Assembly: GCA_019054805.1 (NCBI GenBank)
Contig: JAHQIY010000004.1
Span: 5,084,001 to 5,148,000, forward strand
Direction of reading: 5' to 3'
Origin: Brachionus manjavacas
Taxonomy: Eukaryota > Rotifera > Eurotatoria > Ploima > Brachionidae
Length of the DNA: 64,000 bases
The translations under genes and the position numbers were made by a program. Below are positions 12,440 through 24,600 of this stretch, piece after piece (within the stretch, counting starts at the first letter, position 1; every line of letters starts with the position of its first letter). The notes beneath the pieces are model-generated. The model ran no database searches, was not told the origin of the DNA, and was given only the letters and a program-made list of their open reading frames with translations.

Positions 12440-15115
12440 ACACTGTTGTTATTATTTTATTTATTTGTTTTCTGTACCGAGCTAGGGCTCCTTCAGAATA
12501 AGTTAAAAAAATCAAAATCAAAATAAAAAATAAAATTAAAGTTAATAAAATGAGATAAAAAAATCAAAATAAAGTAAATAAGCTAAATAAAAATGAAATT
12601 TTAGAAGACATAGATTGTAACATGTGGCAAATGTTTACATAGTTCTGGTTTCAGGAAAAAAGGAGGAAATAGTAAGGTAGCAATTACACAATGGAGTTGG
12701 GTATTCAATATATCTTCTTTCGAAACCTTCTTTGTATTCCTCCAAAACTCTGACAACCAATGGAATAGAATGACTCAGTCCTGTCCCAACATATCTCTCA
12801 CTCAACTCAAAAAGCCGATTTGAAACTGTTAGTAATTTAAGTTTATTAAAAGCTTCATGATGCACGATGTTGGAGGGAGTATCCTATTTTAAATTAAGGA
12901 TAGATCTTACTTCTGTATTCTGAATTGCTTGTTACTTTTTGATTTCATTTTCTGAAAATGAATTCAAGCAAGGAAAAGAATAGTTTAAAATAGATCCGAC
13001 TAAAGATTTATATAAATTTCCTAGTGTGTTTTGAGTGAGACCCCATTTTTTATTTGACAGTATCTCAATAATATTTAGCCTTGTATTGCAACGTTCTTTT
13101 ATTTTTTGTTATAAATGAAGAATGTAACTAGATCATCTGCGAAAAGCAGAGAGTATTAATTATTTGTTTTGTTTCTTTTTGGGATGTCATTAATATATAT
13201 ACTAAATAAAAGAGGACTAATTACTGAGCCTTGAGGAACACCTGCAGTTATTTGATATTTGTCGCTGAAGTGGTCATTCACATTTACCTTAAATGTCCTA
13301 CTATCTAAAAAGGACCAGTTAGTCAAGCAATGAGGTGGATTCATTTCAATCAATTTAAAAATTAAACCCTCATGCCAAACCCTATCGAAGGCTTTAGAAA
13401 TATCTAAAAAAAAAGGCCACAAACTATTTTTTTTTTTTTAAATGATTCCACAATTTTTTTAATTAAAAAGAATAGATTATCTGATGTTCGCCGGTGTTTC
13501 CTAAATCCAGATTGCTCCCGGATAAGGAGTGAATTATGTTCCAAAAAATTGTATAATCTTGAATAAACTTTTCGTTCCAGTGACTTTCCTAAGCAACTTG
13601 TTATACTAATTGGTCTATAATTTAAAGTATCTTGTAAATTAGAGGCCTTTTTTTGAATCATTGTAATGTTCGAAGTTTTCCACGCTTTCGGGACCTTACC
13701 TTATCTAAGAAATTAAAAAGTTCTGTGATTTATATTAATTAATTTCTAGGTAAGTTTTTTAACATTAAACATTAAATTATGTTATGTTATTATAATTATG
13801 TTTTTGGTTAGGTCCTGATGCCGCTTCATTTTTCAATCTTTTTACAGCAATAATTAATTCATTTAAGCAAATTGGATCATTAAAATTAGACTGATCATAA
13901 TTTCATAAAGAATTCAGAGTTAGAATTAAGTATTTCGAAATCTTTATCAAGATCTATAAAATCAGAATTAGGACTAAATATTGAAGATAAGAGTTCTTAG
14001 TAGATAGTAGTTTCAAAGCATTATATCAAATAGAAGTAACCATAAATAGAAGAAACTTGCTTGTATTTCAGTCAAAAATTTTCGTTTTGAGTTATTTATC
14101 TAGAGAATATGTGTCTTGTTTAAAAGAAAATTTATGAATCATCTCTTATATAAAACATGCATTTTTCTAGTTTTTAATAGAAAAAAAAATAGCTATTAAA
14201 TTTTTTGTAATTGAGTCAAATTTTGGGTGTTAAAAATTTTCGAATAGAAGAAATCCTTTGATGACCGAACTTTCTTTTGTTTGAGGAAATACAGTAAGTT
14301 GATTATATTTTTGCTTGATTTTTGACAGCAAGTTTTTTAAAAGTTTCTTCTTACTTTCCTGCGTTCTTTTATCAGAATAACAATGTTCGGGGGAAGACTG
14401 GTTTTGTAGATTTTTTGAGAAAGATAAGGAATGCTTTTATGAGAAGCATAAATGATTTTTTCTGTTATTTTATTATTTAGTTGATCTATAGTGATGGAAT
14501 TTTTAGGGAAAATAATTGATGCTTCGATTGGGAAATGGTCAGTAGTCATGTCTTGCCTATTTAAGACATTGAAGTCGGTAATTTTGTCAATTAATGAAGT
14601 TGAAACTAAAAAAAGATCAAGAATTTCATAGTAATTCCTATTGAAAATATTGAAAGCAGGGCGCTTATCATTGATTACTGAAAAGTATAGCTCATTAATT
14701 ATTCTTTCCAGCATTATTTTATTTTCATTTTCCCCTATGCAGCCTATTTGCTTTGTTCTAGCGTTTAGATCGTCACCTAAAATGTAGTTTTTTCATTTAT
14801 TATTAACTGTTTTAAAAAGCTCAAAGTTCAGAAGTACATTGGGTGGATTATATAGACTAAATACCACTAACTCAATTTTCTTTCCTAAATTTATTTTTAT
14901 ATAAAGGAGTTCGGAATTGAATTCATCATAAGAAAAATCTTGTATATATTCAATTCCTTCTTTTATTAAAACAGCTACTCCTCCTCCATACTTGTTGCGT
15001 GTTTTAGATATGAACTGATAATTGTGAAAATCAAGAAATTGCCTCACTTAAATCTATCTTTAATTCATTGAGCAAAACAATGTCGGGACAATAATACTTT
15101 TTAATACTTGTTGTT
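12440..15115 (-). pseudogene. 5'-truncated LINE copy, broken ORF2 (endonuclease + RT)
   Basis: Read on the minus strand, the copy runs from an endonuclease fragment (about 15110-14337) to the reverse transcriptase (about 13660-12600). The endonuclease shows CPDIVLLNE, NKYGGGVAVLIKEG and DHFPIEASI. The RT shows NYRPISITSCLGKSLER, DISKAFDRVW and GVPQGSVISPLLFSIYIND. The 3' end carries the family signature TTCTGAAGGAGC...CTCGGTACAGAAAAC (complement at about 12465-12510). Frameshifts and stops break it at several points, and the segment with the FADD catalytic motif is deleted near 13090-13150. It matches the plus-strand copy at 16.7-19.9 kb almost block by block, so both are one family. It belongs to the APE-type LINEs, Jockey/CR1-like; the exact clade needs a tree. 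Confidence 0.9.
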
Positions 15116-15398
15116 CAGAACAATAATACTTTTAATACATTTTCTTACGGTTATAACGAAGTACGCTTAAAGCGAAAACGAAAATTTTAAAAATTTATTT
15201 TTGAAATATTGGTTTCTTAATTTTTAATAAAAGAAATTAGCAAATAAGATTTAAAACTTAATACCTTCTTAATGATCAATTAATATTTTGAAAAATCACA
15301 CATTTACCTTTATTAAATTAAAAAAACACGAAAAATATTATCATTAAAAATGATAGAAAAAACGCAGCGAAGCAAACGTATGCTTTTTACGTTTAAAT

Positions 15399-15587
15399 GA
15401 TGAAGATGAACACGACGAGGAAATGACAAATAAACAAGCTTAAAAAATGGTTATTCAAATAAGGAAGCATCTTTCAAATACAAAACATAATTTTGAGTCA
15501 TCAATTGATAGCTTAGATTCAATTGAGAATAAAATCTTGGGTCAAATGGTTAAACAAAAAGCCATCTCCTTTTATTTTAAAAAATAA
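15399..15587 (+). pseudogene. Tigger/pogo-like transposase C-terminal remnant
   Basis: A plus-strand frame with one internal stop reads DEDEHDEEMTNKQA, stop, KMVIQIRKHLSN, then SSIDSLDSIENKILGQM and KQKAISFYFKK. An acidic stretch followed by a helical segment and a KQ-x-x-I-x-x-FF-like end is typical of the C-terminus of Tigger transposases. The DDE core is not next to it. It lies between two Tigger-like termini (12378 and 20579), which suggests it is the residue of the same or a related element. Confidence 0.5.
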
Positions 15588-15599
15588 AAATATATTTAT

Positions 15600-16164
15600 C
15601 ATTTCATATGGTTATTTTTTTGTGTTTGAATTGCAAAATGTATCCAATGTTGAAATAAAATTGAAAATGTGCGTGTAATGTTGAGACATCACATCACTGC
15701 ATCTATAACGTGCGTCTGAACGTTAGAGACTAAAGTTTTGCGTATTTATTATTTGCTAATACTTAGCCATAGGCTTGGCGCAAAGTTGTTGTTTGAAACT
15801 TTAATTTCAAACAACACAGTTTTAAGTGCAACCAACGCTGATCGTCATTTAATCAAAACTTTATTTTTCCTTTTGAAATAAAACGAAATAAATTAATTTT
15901 TGGCTTAAGACGGCCGTTTCTTCATTTTAGATTATTTTATAAATAAAGCTTATTAGATTAAACCTTTTTTGTTATTTGGATTTTACAGTGCGATGTTTCA
16001 AATATTGTTTTCAGTTTCAAAAAAAAAATAATTTAAGTGAGCAAGCATTTTCATATTTGAAATTAAACTTTGGTCTAATAGAATGAGTTTAATTTTTATT
16101 TGGAAATTTGAAAAGAATTTTGAAATTTTTTTCTAAATTTTAAAAAAATTCAGTAATTTATTTT
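15600..16164. repeat. AT-rich segment with inverted copies near 20.3-20.43 kb
   Basis: The sequence around 15630-15665 (ATGTATCCAATGTTGAAAT) is the inverse complement of about 20385-20410. The stretch around 15988-16022 (GCGATGTTTCAAATATT) is the inverse complement of about 20345-20372. The pair probably represents subterminal parts of a Tigger-type element. Confidence 0.5.
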
Positions 16165-16200
16165 TTACCGAGCAAATGCTCCTGTAGAATAAAAACATAT
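16165..16200 (-). repeat. 3'-end scrap of the same LINE family
   Basis: TACCGAGCAAATGCTCCTGT resembles the complement of the 3' terminal signature (GAAGGAGCTTTAGCTCGGTA) of the LINE copies at 12.4 and 19.9 kb. No coding part is attached. Confidence 0.55.
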
Positions 16201-16707
16201 GAAGAAAATAAAAATAAATTTAAATAATATAAAATAAAGAAAAATTAAATAAAAAGAAAAAAAGAAAAAAGATAAATAATTCATTCAGATTAAAGTTAAT
16301 ATTCAATCTTTGAAAAACTGGGTCTAGTCGGTTAGGTGAACCATAGTTCACTTATTATCCGATAAATTCTTTTTCTCAGGTTTTATGAACTATTGGTTCA
16401 CCCAATTTTTTTGTTCAAAATAGAATTAGTGTGAACCAAAATAAAATTAGACGAACAATTTTAAGATTATGTGAACAAATTGAATAAAACTATTTAATAG
16501 AAAGCCTAATTATCGAAACTGATATAAAAATTAGTTAATAATTATTTGATTTTTAATTTGGAGGAGCTTTAGAAATAGCTTAGCATTTGTTCTGACCTTG
16601 TAATTACTCTTTCCGCAATTTCAAATACCCAAATGCGCTCTCTACTTAAATCATTGCCTAATAAAACTATTTAAAACAAAACTGAAAAAACAAAACATTT
16701 TATTTAA

Positions 16708-16932
16708 ACGAAAATCCAAACCAAAAGACCATCTGTATCCGAGCCCAACAAAGATGATTCAAACGAAGAGAAATCGGACATAGAAAATGATGACGATAAT
16801 CCTTTCGAGTCAGAAGCAATGAGTTCAACTAGAAGCTTTCTACAAGGAACTACCCAAACTAAAAAGTTTAGAACGAACGCAGTAATTGAACAACCAACCG
16901 GTTCAAACAATTTAGAAGAAAATTTAGAATGA
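16708..16932 (+). CDS. LINE ORF1 C-terminal remnant overlapping ORF2 start
   Basis: An open frame of 74 codons, polar and acidic (SNEEKSDIENDDDNPFES, then NNLEENLE). Its TGA stop shares the four bases ATGA with the ATG of the downstream endonuclease frame. This is the arrangement expected for ORF1/ORF2 of a LINE that translates ORF2 by stop-restart. No zinc knuckle or RRM is present in the preserved part, and upstream sequence is closed by a stop at 16705. Calling it ORF1 rests mainly on position. Confidence 0.5.
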   Translation, partial: TKIQTKRPSVSEPNKDDSNEEKSDIENDDDNPFESEAMSSTRSFLQGTTQTKKFRTNAVIEQPTGSNNLEENLE

Positions 16933-19900
16933 TCGTTTCAAAAAACAACACTCTTATGAAAAAAAGGTTAGTAGTTACACACTGGAATTGTTTTCATCTT
17001 CCTAGTAAGACTAAATTTTTGGAAAATTTTTTGGTTCAGAACTGTCCCGACATTGTTTTGCTCAATGAAATAAAAATTGATTTGAGTGAATCAAATATTT
17101 ATTTAGACTTTAAAACCTATCACTCAATAACTAAACCACGCAATAGATATGGAGGAGGAGTAGCTATTTTGATTAAAGAAGGAATTGATTTTTTACAAGA
17201 CTTTTCTTTTGAGCACTTTAATTGTGAACTGCTTTATATTAAACTAAATCTATGAAAGAGTAATGAAATATCTGTGTTTAGTCTATACAATCCACCCAAC
17301 AAATTACTTAATTTTGAGCTATTTAAAACAATAAAAAAGAGCTGTAGAAACTATATTTTGTGTGGGGACCTTAACGCCAGGACGAAGCAAATAGGCTGTT
17401 TAGGAGAAAATGAAAACGGCTCATTGTTAGAAAAAATAATCAATGAATTAGATTTTTCAGTGATTAACGACAAATGCCCTTCATATAATATTTTTAATAG
17501 GAATTACTTTGAAATTCTTGACATTTTTTTAGTTTCTTCTTCATTAATAGATAAAGTTACTGATTTTTGTGTTCTCAATAGTCAAGATATGACTAGTGAT
17601 CATTTTCCAATTGAAGCATCTATTTCCATTGAATACTTAATTAAAAGCAAATCTACAATTAGGAAATTCAACTATTAGAAAGCAAACTGGCAACTTTTTA
17701 GAGACACCTTAAATGAAGATAGAGATTACCTTAGTGAAAACACACTTTCAATAGATGAGCTGAATAAGAAAATTACAAAAAAAATCATTTCTGCTTCACA
17801 TAAATGCAAACCTTATCAATCAGAGAAAATATACAAAACGAGTCTACCACCAGATATAGTTATGCTGATTAAAGAACGTAGAAAAACTAGAAGAAACTTT
17901 CAAAGAACTCGTTGTCCATTACTTAAGAAAAGATTTAATCTCTTAACCTCAGAGTTAAAAATCTCATTAAGAAAATTCTAGAATCAAAATTGGTTTAATT
18001 TCTTTCAGAAAATGGGGAAAAATCCACTTTCAAGCAGGCCTTTTTGGAAAAAAAAAACAAATTTAGAACACAGAAAGGATCAAAATTGATTCCAAATTTG
18101 ATCTCAAATAACAAGGAATTAAAAACTAATAAGGAAAAAGGAAAATGCTTCGGAGATATATTATCTTCAACATTTAGTCCTCACTCTGATTTAATAGATA
18201 CTGAAAAAGATAATGAAATAATTAGCTTTAATTTTGAATACCTCAAAAATTACAATCAGTGTAATTTCAATGATCCTATTTTCCCAAACGAACTTATACT
18301 GGCTTTAAAAAGACTGAAGACTGAAGCGGCCTCAGGACCTGACCAAATACATAATCTAATGCTTAAAAATTTACCAAGAAATTCCTTAATAGAAATCGCA
18401 AAACTTTTTAACTAATCTCTGCGACATGGTATTATTCCAAAATCATTGAAAACTGCGACCATAACTATGATTCAAAAAAATGCATCTTCTCCACAAAATC
18501 CTTCAAACTATAGACCAATCAGTATAACAAGTTGCCTAGGAAAGTTACATGAGCGTATAATCTACACAAGACTCTACAATTTTTTAGAAAAAAATTTATT
18601 ACTTATCCAGGAACAATCAGGATTTAGGAAACATCGGAGAACCTCCGATAATCTTTACTTTTTGATTCAAAAAATTGTAGAGTCATTAAATAGAAAGAAA
18701 AGAGTTTGTTCCCTTTTCTTTGATATTTCTAAAGCCTTTGATAGGGTCTGGCACGAAGGTTTAATTTATAAATTAATAAAAATAAATCCACCACAATACT
18801 TAATTAACTGGATTAGATGCTTCTTAGACTCAAGGACATTTAGGGTGAATGTGAATGACTACTTGAGCGACGAATATCAAATAACTGCAGGTGTTCCTCA
18901 AGGCTCAGTTATTAGTCCTCTTTTATTTAGCATTTATATTAATGATATCCCTAAAAGAAACAAAACAAATAATGAATACTCTCTGCTTTTTGCAGATGAT
19001 CTAGTTACTTTTTTTATTTACAACAAAAAGGGGAATCTTGAAAATAAGATAAATAAATACACCAACGAGCTAGAACAATGGCTAATTAAGTGGAAAATGA
19101 AGATGTCAGTTGAAAAGTCGTGTTCAGTAGTATTCTCTAAGTACAAGAAAGAAAGTGATAATCTTAACTTAAAAATTTATGGAGATAGAATAAAAAGCCA
19201 AAAAGAAATTAAGTTTCTAGGTATTAAATTTGATTCTAAATTAAACTTTAATACACTGGTTGACGAAATAAAAGAACGTTGCAATACAAGGCTAAATCTA
19301 ATTAAGATTCTGTCAAACAAAAAATGGGGTCCTAATCAAAAAACGCTGGGAAATCTTTATAAATCTTTAGTTGGTTCAATTCTAGACTATTCGTTTCCTT
19401 GCTTGAATTAATTTTCAGAAAATGATATCAAAAAGTAACAAGCAATTCAGAATACAGCAGTCAGATCTATCCTTAAGTTAAAATATGATACTCCCTCCAA
19501 CATCGTGCATCATGAAGCTTTTGATAAACTTAAATTACTAATAGTCTCAAATCGGCTTTTTGAGTTGAGTGAGAGATATGTTGGGACAGGACTGAGTCAT
19601 TCTATTCCATTGGTTGTAAGACTGGTGGAGGGATACAAAGAAAGTTTTGAATCAAGATATATTGAATACCCAACTCCATTGTGTAATTGCTACCTTACTA
19701 TTTCTTCTTTTTTTCTAGAACTATTTAAACATATGCCACATGTAACAATCTTTTCCAATTTATGTCTTTTCAACTTTCATTTTTTTAGCTTATTTACTCT
19801 ATTTTGATTCTTTTTTTTTTTTTTTTTTTATCTCATTTTATTAACTTTAATATTATTTTTATTTTATTTTTTTTATTTTTAACTTATTCTGAAGGAGCTT

Positions 19901-19935
19901 TAGCTCGGTACAGAAAACAAATAAATAAATAATAA
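16929..19935 (+). pseudogene. LINE copy: endonuclease + RT ORF2 with disabling mutations, and 3' end
   Basis: The longest copy of the window's main LINE family. The APE endonuclease lies at 16929-17678 (THWNCFHLPSKTKFLEN, NRYGGGVAILIKEG, GDLNARTKQIGC, SDHFPIEASI). A linker runs to about 18420. The RT lies at 18446-19411 (NYRPISITSCLGK, DISKAFDRVWHEG, GVPQGSVISPLLFS, LLFADDLVTFF). A C-terminal region at 19505-19735 follows (LSERYVGTGLSHSIPLVVR). In-frame stops occur at 17253, 17676 and about 17979, with a frameshift in an A-run near 18050 and a further stop near 18413. The 3' tail reads GAAGGAGCTTTAGCTCGGTA and then (AAAT)n at about 19890-19935. It cannot make a full protein, although its RT block alone is still open for 321 codons. 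Confidence 0.92.
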
Positions 19936-20309
19936 AACAATAAAAATTAAAGAAAATTAAAGTTAATTTTTCACTCTTTTAGTGTTTGACTTTGGCAGAC
20001 AAAGATTAATCTAATTCGCAAAATTTACCTTCTCCGACAATCTTTAAATTTTCTATGTAATTATTTTTTCTATCTTATTTTTTATCATTTCATTAGCTTC
20101 TTTCTATGAAAAACTTAGTTTTCTTCTTATAAAATTTTGAGTTAATTTCGTGAGTGACAATTTAATTTCGTTTGGTGCATTTTATCAAATACTTAATTTA
20201 TGAAAAATGGAAAACAGAGCGTAGATAATTTTTTAAACTAAAAATATTATCTTTAGGGATCATCATATCACAAACCCAAAGTCAAAATTTAAAAAAAAAG
20301 AAGTTTTTC

Positions 20310-20579
20310 ATGTTTGCAATATTAACTTTATTTTTCTTTGAAACTGAAAAAAATATTTGAAACATCGCACTTTTTCAATATTATTTCAACATTGGATACA
20401 TTTTGTAATTCAATCACAAAAAATTAAACCATATATATCATTAGTTCCTTTTTAATACGTTTTAATTAAATAAAAACTTTAAAAAGAAATTTTTTTTGTC
20501 TTATTCGGATGTAACAAAGTTCGGTTATAACGAACCTTTTTTATTTCCCCAGTGACTTCGTTATAACCGTACTCTACTG
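20310..20579 (-). repeat. Tigger/pogo-like terminus (right end) with subterminal repeat
   Basis: The terminus reads inward on the minus strand as CAGTAGAGTACGGTTATAAC, with TA outside it at 20580-20581. A second inverted CGGTTATAACGAA lies about 50 bases inside, at 20522-20535. That double-motif structure is typical for Tigger ends. The inner part at 20330-20430 is an inverse copy of sequence near 15.6-16.0 kb. Confidence 0.65.
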
Positions 20580-20585
20580 TAAAAA

Positions 20586-21235
20586 TCCTTCTTACGCCGC
20601 CTCCGATTAAGAAGATTTTTGGAACCAAACAACGTTTTATAACTTCGTCATAAATCATATCTTCATTGAAAGTTCGAGTTTGGTTAAAGACTCCAACAAC
20701 TTTGTTTTGGAGTTCGAAATCTTTGAATGGATCGACTCCAGGTAGAATGATCAAAGACCTAAATTTGTAGCCACTAGTTGAAGCAGCAAAACAAACCGAA
20801 ATGTTGCTGGAACTCTCTTAGCATCAACTTGGTCTTAAGTATAATCGAATTTGGCATCTAGATAAATGCTAGTCTCATCTAGGTTTATCACTGATTATCG
20901 TGGCACATTGATCATTTCATGTCTGCAATTATTTATAAAATCCAAAATCAAAATCTCTTACAGTAGTTACTTAATACAAAATAAGATCGCCTTAGAAATC
21001 TAGAGAACTAGCCGTTTGATGCTTTGAAGCCAACGAGTCTCTTTTTGCTTTCTGAATCGATCATGTTGTTTTATAGATTTTTTCGTCCACGGCATGTACC
21101 ATTTGTCTTTGCCTTATTTTCTAGTTTTGGGTTTTATCCATTTTTTCTTATTCTTGGAATTGTGATTTTGTTTGGCGATTCCATAATTTTGTGTTTGCTG
21201 GAGACCCACCATCGTATTTGAATGGGTTTCAACAT
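20586..21235 (-). pseudogene. DDE transposase remnant (pogo/Tc1-mariner-like)
   Basis: Read on the minus strand: a basic region (PRIRKKWIKPKTRK), then after stops INLDETSIYLDAKFDYT and VDAKRVPATFRF. Then comes IILPGVDPFKDFELQNKV, continuing to about 20586. The LDET...D spacing and the V-P-A-F motif are characteristic of the first Asp region of DDE transposases of the Tc1/mariner-pogo group. Several stops and shifts disable it. It ends exactly at the TA of the neighbouring terminus, so it may be the target into which that element jumped. The family assignment is from motifs only. Confidence 0.55.
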
Positions 21236-21280
21236 ATCTAATCACTATTAGCTTAAAAGCTAAACTTAATCTCTGGTATC

Positions 21281-21644
21281 TGAAGTGTCGTGATATAAGA
21301 TCAACAACAACATGGAGCTTACATCAGCAACGTCGTACTTACATCATTAAACAAATGTATCATCAAACAACAAACAACTGGCAATCCTTTGGAAGTTGTT
21401 TGTAGTTTTATAAGTTTGCACACGGCACTATAATTAATTTATTTATAAACTAGCTACCAGCTAATGAAAGAAAAAACATTATTTTATTTTTATTATATTT
21501 CTCTCTCTTTCTTCTTCTTTTTATTTTGTTCTCTAATTAGCGTGGTTACTTAGAGTGGCCACTTTCATTTATTTGCATAGAATAAAAGCTTAATAAATAT
21601 AATAGTCTATTTGACATTTTAATACCATATTGGTAATTATTTCA
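21281..21644 (+). repeat. 5' LTR
   Basis: Begins TGAAGTGTCG and ends AATTATTTCA. It matches 26096-26460 except for one homopolymer base (six versus seven A near 21475). AATAAAAGC and AATAAATAT near 21582-21598 could be the R-region polyadenylation signal. Confidence 0.97.
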
Positions 21645-21645
21645 T

Positions 21646-21662
21646 TGGCGACGAGGAAAAAG
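21646..21662 (+). promoter_or_regulatory. Putative primer-binding site
   Basis: TGGCGACGAGGAAAAAG starts one base after the 5' LTR. TGG is complementary to the CCA end of a tRNA. I cannot say which tRNA primes it without a tRNA set for this genome. Confidence 0.6.
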
Positions 21663-21692
21663 TTAAAAGTTTAGGAACTTAATCTAGTGATA

Positions 21693-24600
21693 ATGGATGA
21701 TCAATACATTCAAGCATTTGATACCCAAGATGAAGACGACAGAAGTCGTAGATGGGAAGAATGGATGACAAGGTTAGACATGTTGTTGTCAATCAAAGGT
21801 GTTAAAGAAGATAAGGTTAAGATTGATTATTTAACATTCTTTGGTGGTACTGGTTTAGGGCGTATTTATAAAGACTATAAAAACGACAAGGACGACTATG
21901 AGGGTGTCAAAAAGAAGCTTACTAACCATTTCAAACCAAAGTTTAATACAAAAGTAAATGTTCTTCATTTTCGGGATTTGTACCAGTTCCCGGGAGAACC
22001 ATTTGAAGAGTTTGTGACAAGGTTAAAGGATAAGGCAAAAAGCTGTGCTTTTGGTGAGTCAGAGAGCAATGAAATCGCTACTCAGATTTTGCATAGATGT
22101 TCATCGGATTCACTTAAAAGAAAATGTCTAGAGAAAGATATTTTATGCTCTTTAGAAGAGTTGATTAAACTTGGAAAGCTTGAAGAGACAGTGAACCTTC
22201 AGCTACAAGAATTCAAAAAGTTCAATGAGCAAACCGTTTTGAAAACAGAAGTTAATCAAGTCAAAGCAGGACCTAGCACGAGTAACAATAGAAGTGAAAA
22301 TGGGAGAGCAAGTTACCCCAATAAAAAGTCATTGGAAAGGAAGAAAACATGTTTCTATTGTGGTGGAAAATATCCACATGATTCAAAATGTCCTGCAAAA
22401 GGAGAAGAGTGCCGGAAGTGTGGACAACTCAACCACTTTGCAAAATGTTGTAAATCTAAAGGTAAAGGTAGAAGACATGTTTACCAAGTCCATGAAGAAG
22501 ATTCAGGTGAAGAATCAAGTAATGTTTGGAGAGTCATGGTAAAAAATGTTTCCAAGTTTTTCAAAAATTGGTTCATGCCTATGATAACCTTGATGGTATG
22601 TGGGTTAGATGTTAGATTTACAGTTGACACTGGCTCAGCTGTTAACATAATTGACGAGAGTACTTTCAAGAAATTGAAAATGAAGCCAAGACTTGATATG
22701 TCGAACCTTAAAATTTATGGTTATGGACAAGAGCAATGTATTCAGGTTCTGGGCAAGTTTCATACAAGGATAAAATGTAATGGAGTTTACAAGTCTATAG
22801 AGTTTGTTGTAACTGGTGGACATTTTGGTAACTTGTTAAGCTACCGTACGTCAGTGGAGCTGGGAATCGTGAATGTAATTAATCAAGTAAACATTTCTAG
22901 TCCAAAAAGAGACCCAGTATATGACTCTTATGTAAGGAAGTATCCATCTTTATTTTCAGATAAGGTCGGATTACTAAAGAACCATGAGATTAAGCTTCAC
23001 ATTGATGAGTCTATAAAACCTATCCAACAGAAATTACGACCTGTGCCATTTCATTTAAGACCTCTTGTAGAATCGGAAATCAAAAAAATGCTTGACGAAG
23101 ATGTCATTGAGCCAGTAGAAGGTCCAACTCCATGGATTTCGCCCATAGTTCCAGTTCCTAAACCGGAAAGGCCTGGTGAAATAAGAATTTGCACAGATGC
23201 GCGAGAAGCTAATAAAGCTATCTTACGGTCTAGACATTCGTGTCCAACCGTTGAAGACTTAGCAGTTAGACTTAATGGAGCTAAATTTATATCTAAATTT
23301 GATCTTCGTTCTGGATACCACCAGCTACTTCTGGATGTGAGTTCAAGGTATATTACTGCCTTTGCTACTCATATGGGGGTATTTCGTTATAAAAGATTAA
23401 ATTTCGGTATTAATGCGGCTTCGGAAATATTTCAAAAAACAATTGAGTTGGTACTTGCTGGAATCGATGGAGCTTTAAACTTCAGTGATGACATTATTGT
23501 TTTTGGTACCACTAAAAAAGAGCATGATGATAGACTGGAAGCTGTTTTCAGGAGACTAGAGCAATCAGGACTGACTGTCAATAAAAAAAAATGCGAGTTT
23601 TGTAAAACTAGTCTAAAGTTCTTTGGACTAAATTTTTCGGACAAAGGGATAGCAATTGATGTTAAGAAGTATGAGGCGTTGGTCAATGCTAAATCACCTT
23701 CAACAGTTGGAGAAGTGAGGAGTTTGCTTGGTTCAGCTAATTATTGTGCTCGATTTATACCTAATTTTTCCACAATCACAGAGCCACTAAGAGAGCTGGT
23801 CAAAAAGAAAGCTGAGTGGAAATGGTTGCCGAAGCATCAAGAAGCGTTGGCAAACCTTAAAAAGTCTATTTGTGACAAAGCTTTAAGTTATTTCGATCCA
23901 GAGCGTCGCACTGAACTTACAGTAGATGCAAGTCCTTTTGGTGTAGGAGCAGTAATGGCCCAGTATGATGTTAAAAATCCAGGTGTCAAGAAAATAATTA
24001 TGTATGCCAGCCGTTGTCTATCACAGGTTGAGCAAAGATATTCTCAAGTTGAACGAGAAGCATTGGCTGTAGTATGGGCATGCGAAAAATTTCATCTGTA
24101 TATTTATGGTAAGGAATTTGACATCATCACAGACAATAAAGCTGTAGAGTTGATATTTGGCAATGTAAGATCACGTCCAAAGGCTCGTATAGAAAGATGG
24201 TGTTTAAGACTCCTACCATATAAATTCAAAGTGAAGCATCAACCAGGCGCATACAATATTGCTGATTATATTTCAAGAAACCCAGTTGAACCTGCTGATA
24301 TGCAATATGAACGATTAACAGAAGCTTATATTAATATGGTAACTGATATGGCAGTTCCACAGGCAATTAGTAAAGATCAGCTGGTTCGAGCAACCAAAGA
24401 AGATCCTATTTTAATAGAACTGGTCAAATCAATTCAAGGTAGGGCTCAAGGGAAAATTGGAGGTTTTGATAAGATTAAAGATGAACTATCTGTTACTGGA
24501 GATGGTCTGGTATTAAGGGGTAGCAGAATAGTGGTTCCATTTAAATTTCAAAAGCGTGTTATTCAAATTGCCCATGGTGGTCATTTGGGTGTAGTGAAAA

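Noticed and set aside
22294-22669. Short extra frames within the Gypsy gag-pol
   Set aside because: They overlap the intact polyprotein and resemble nothing. Codon-driven chance frames are expected in such long coding sequence.
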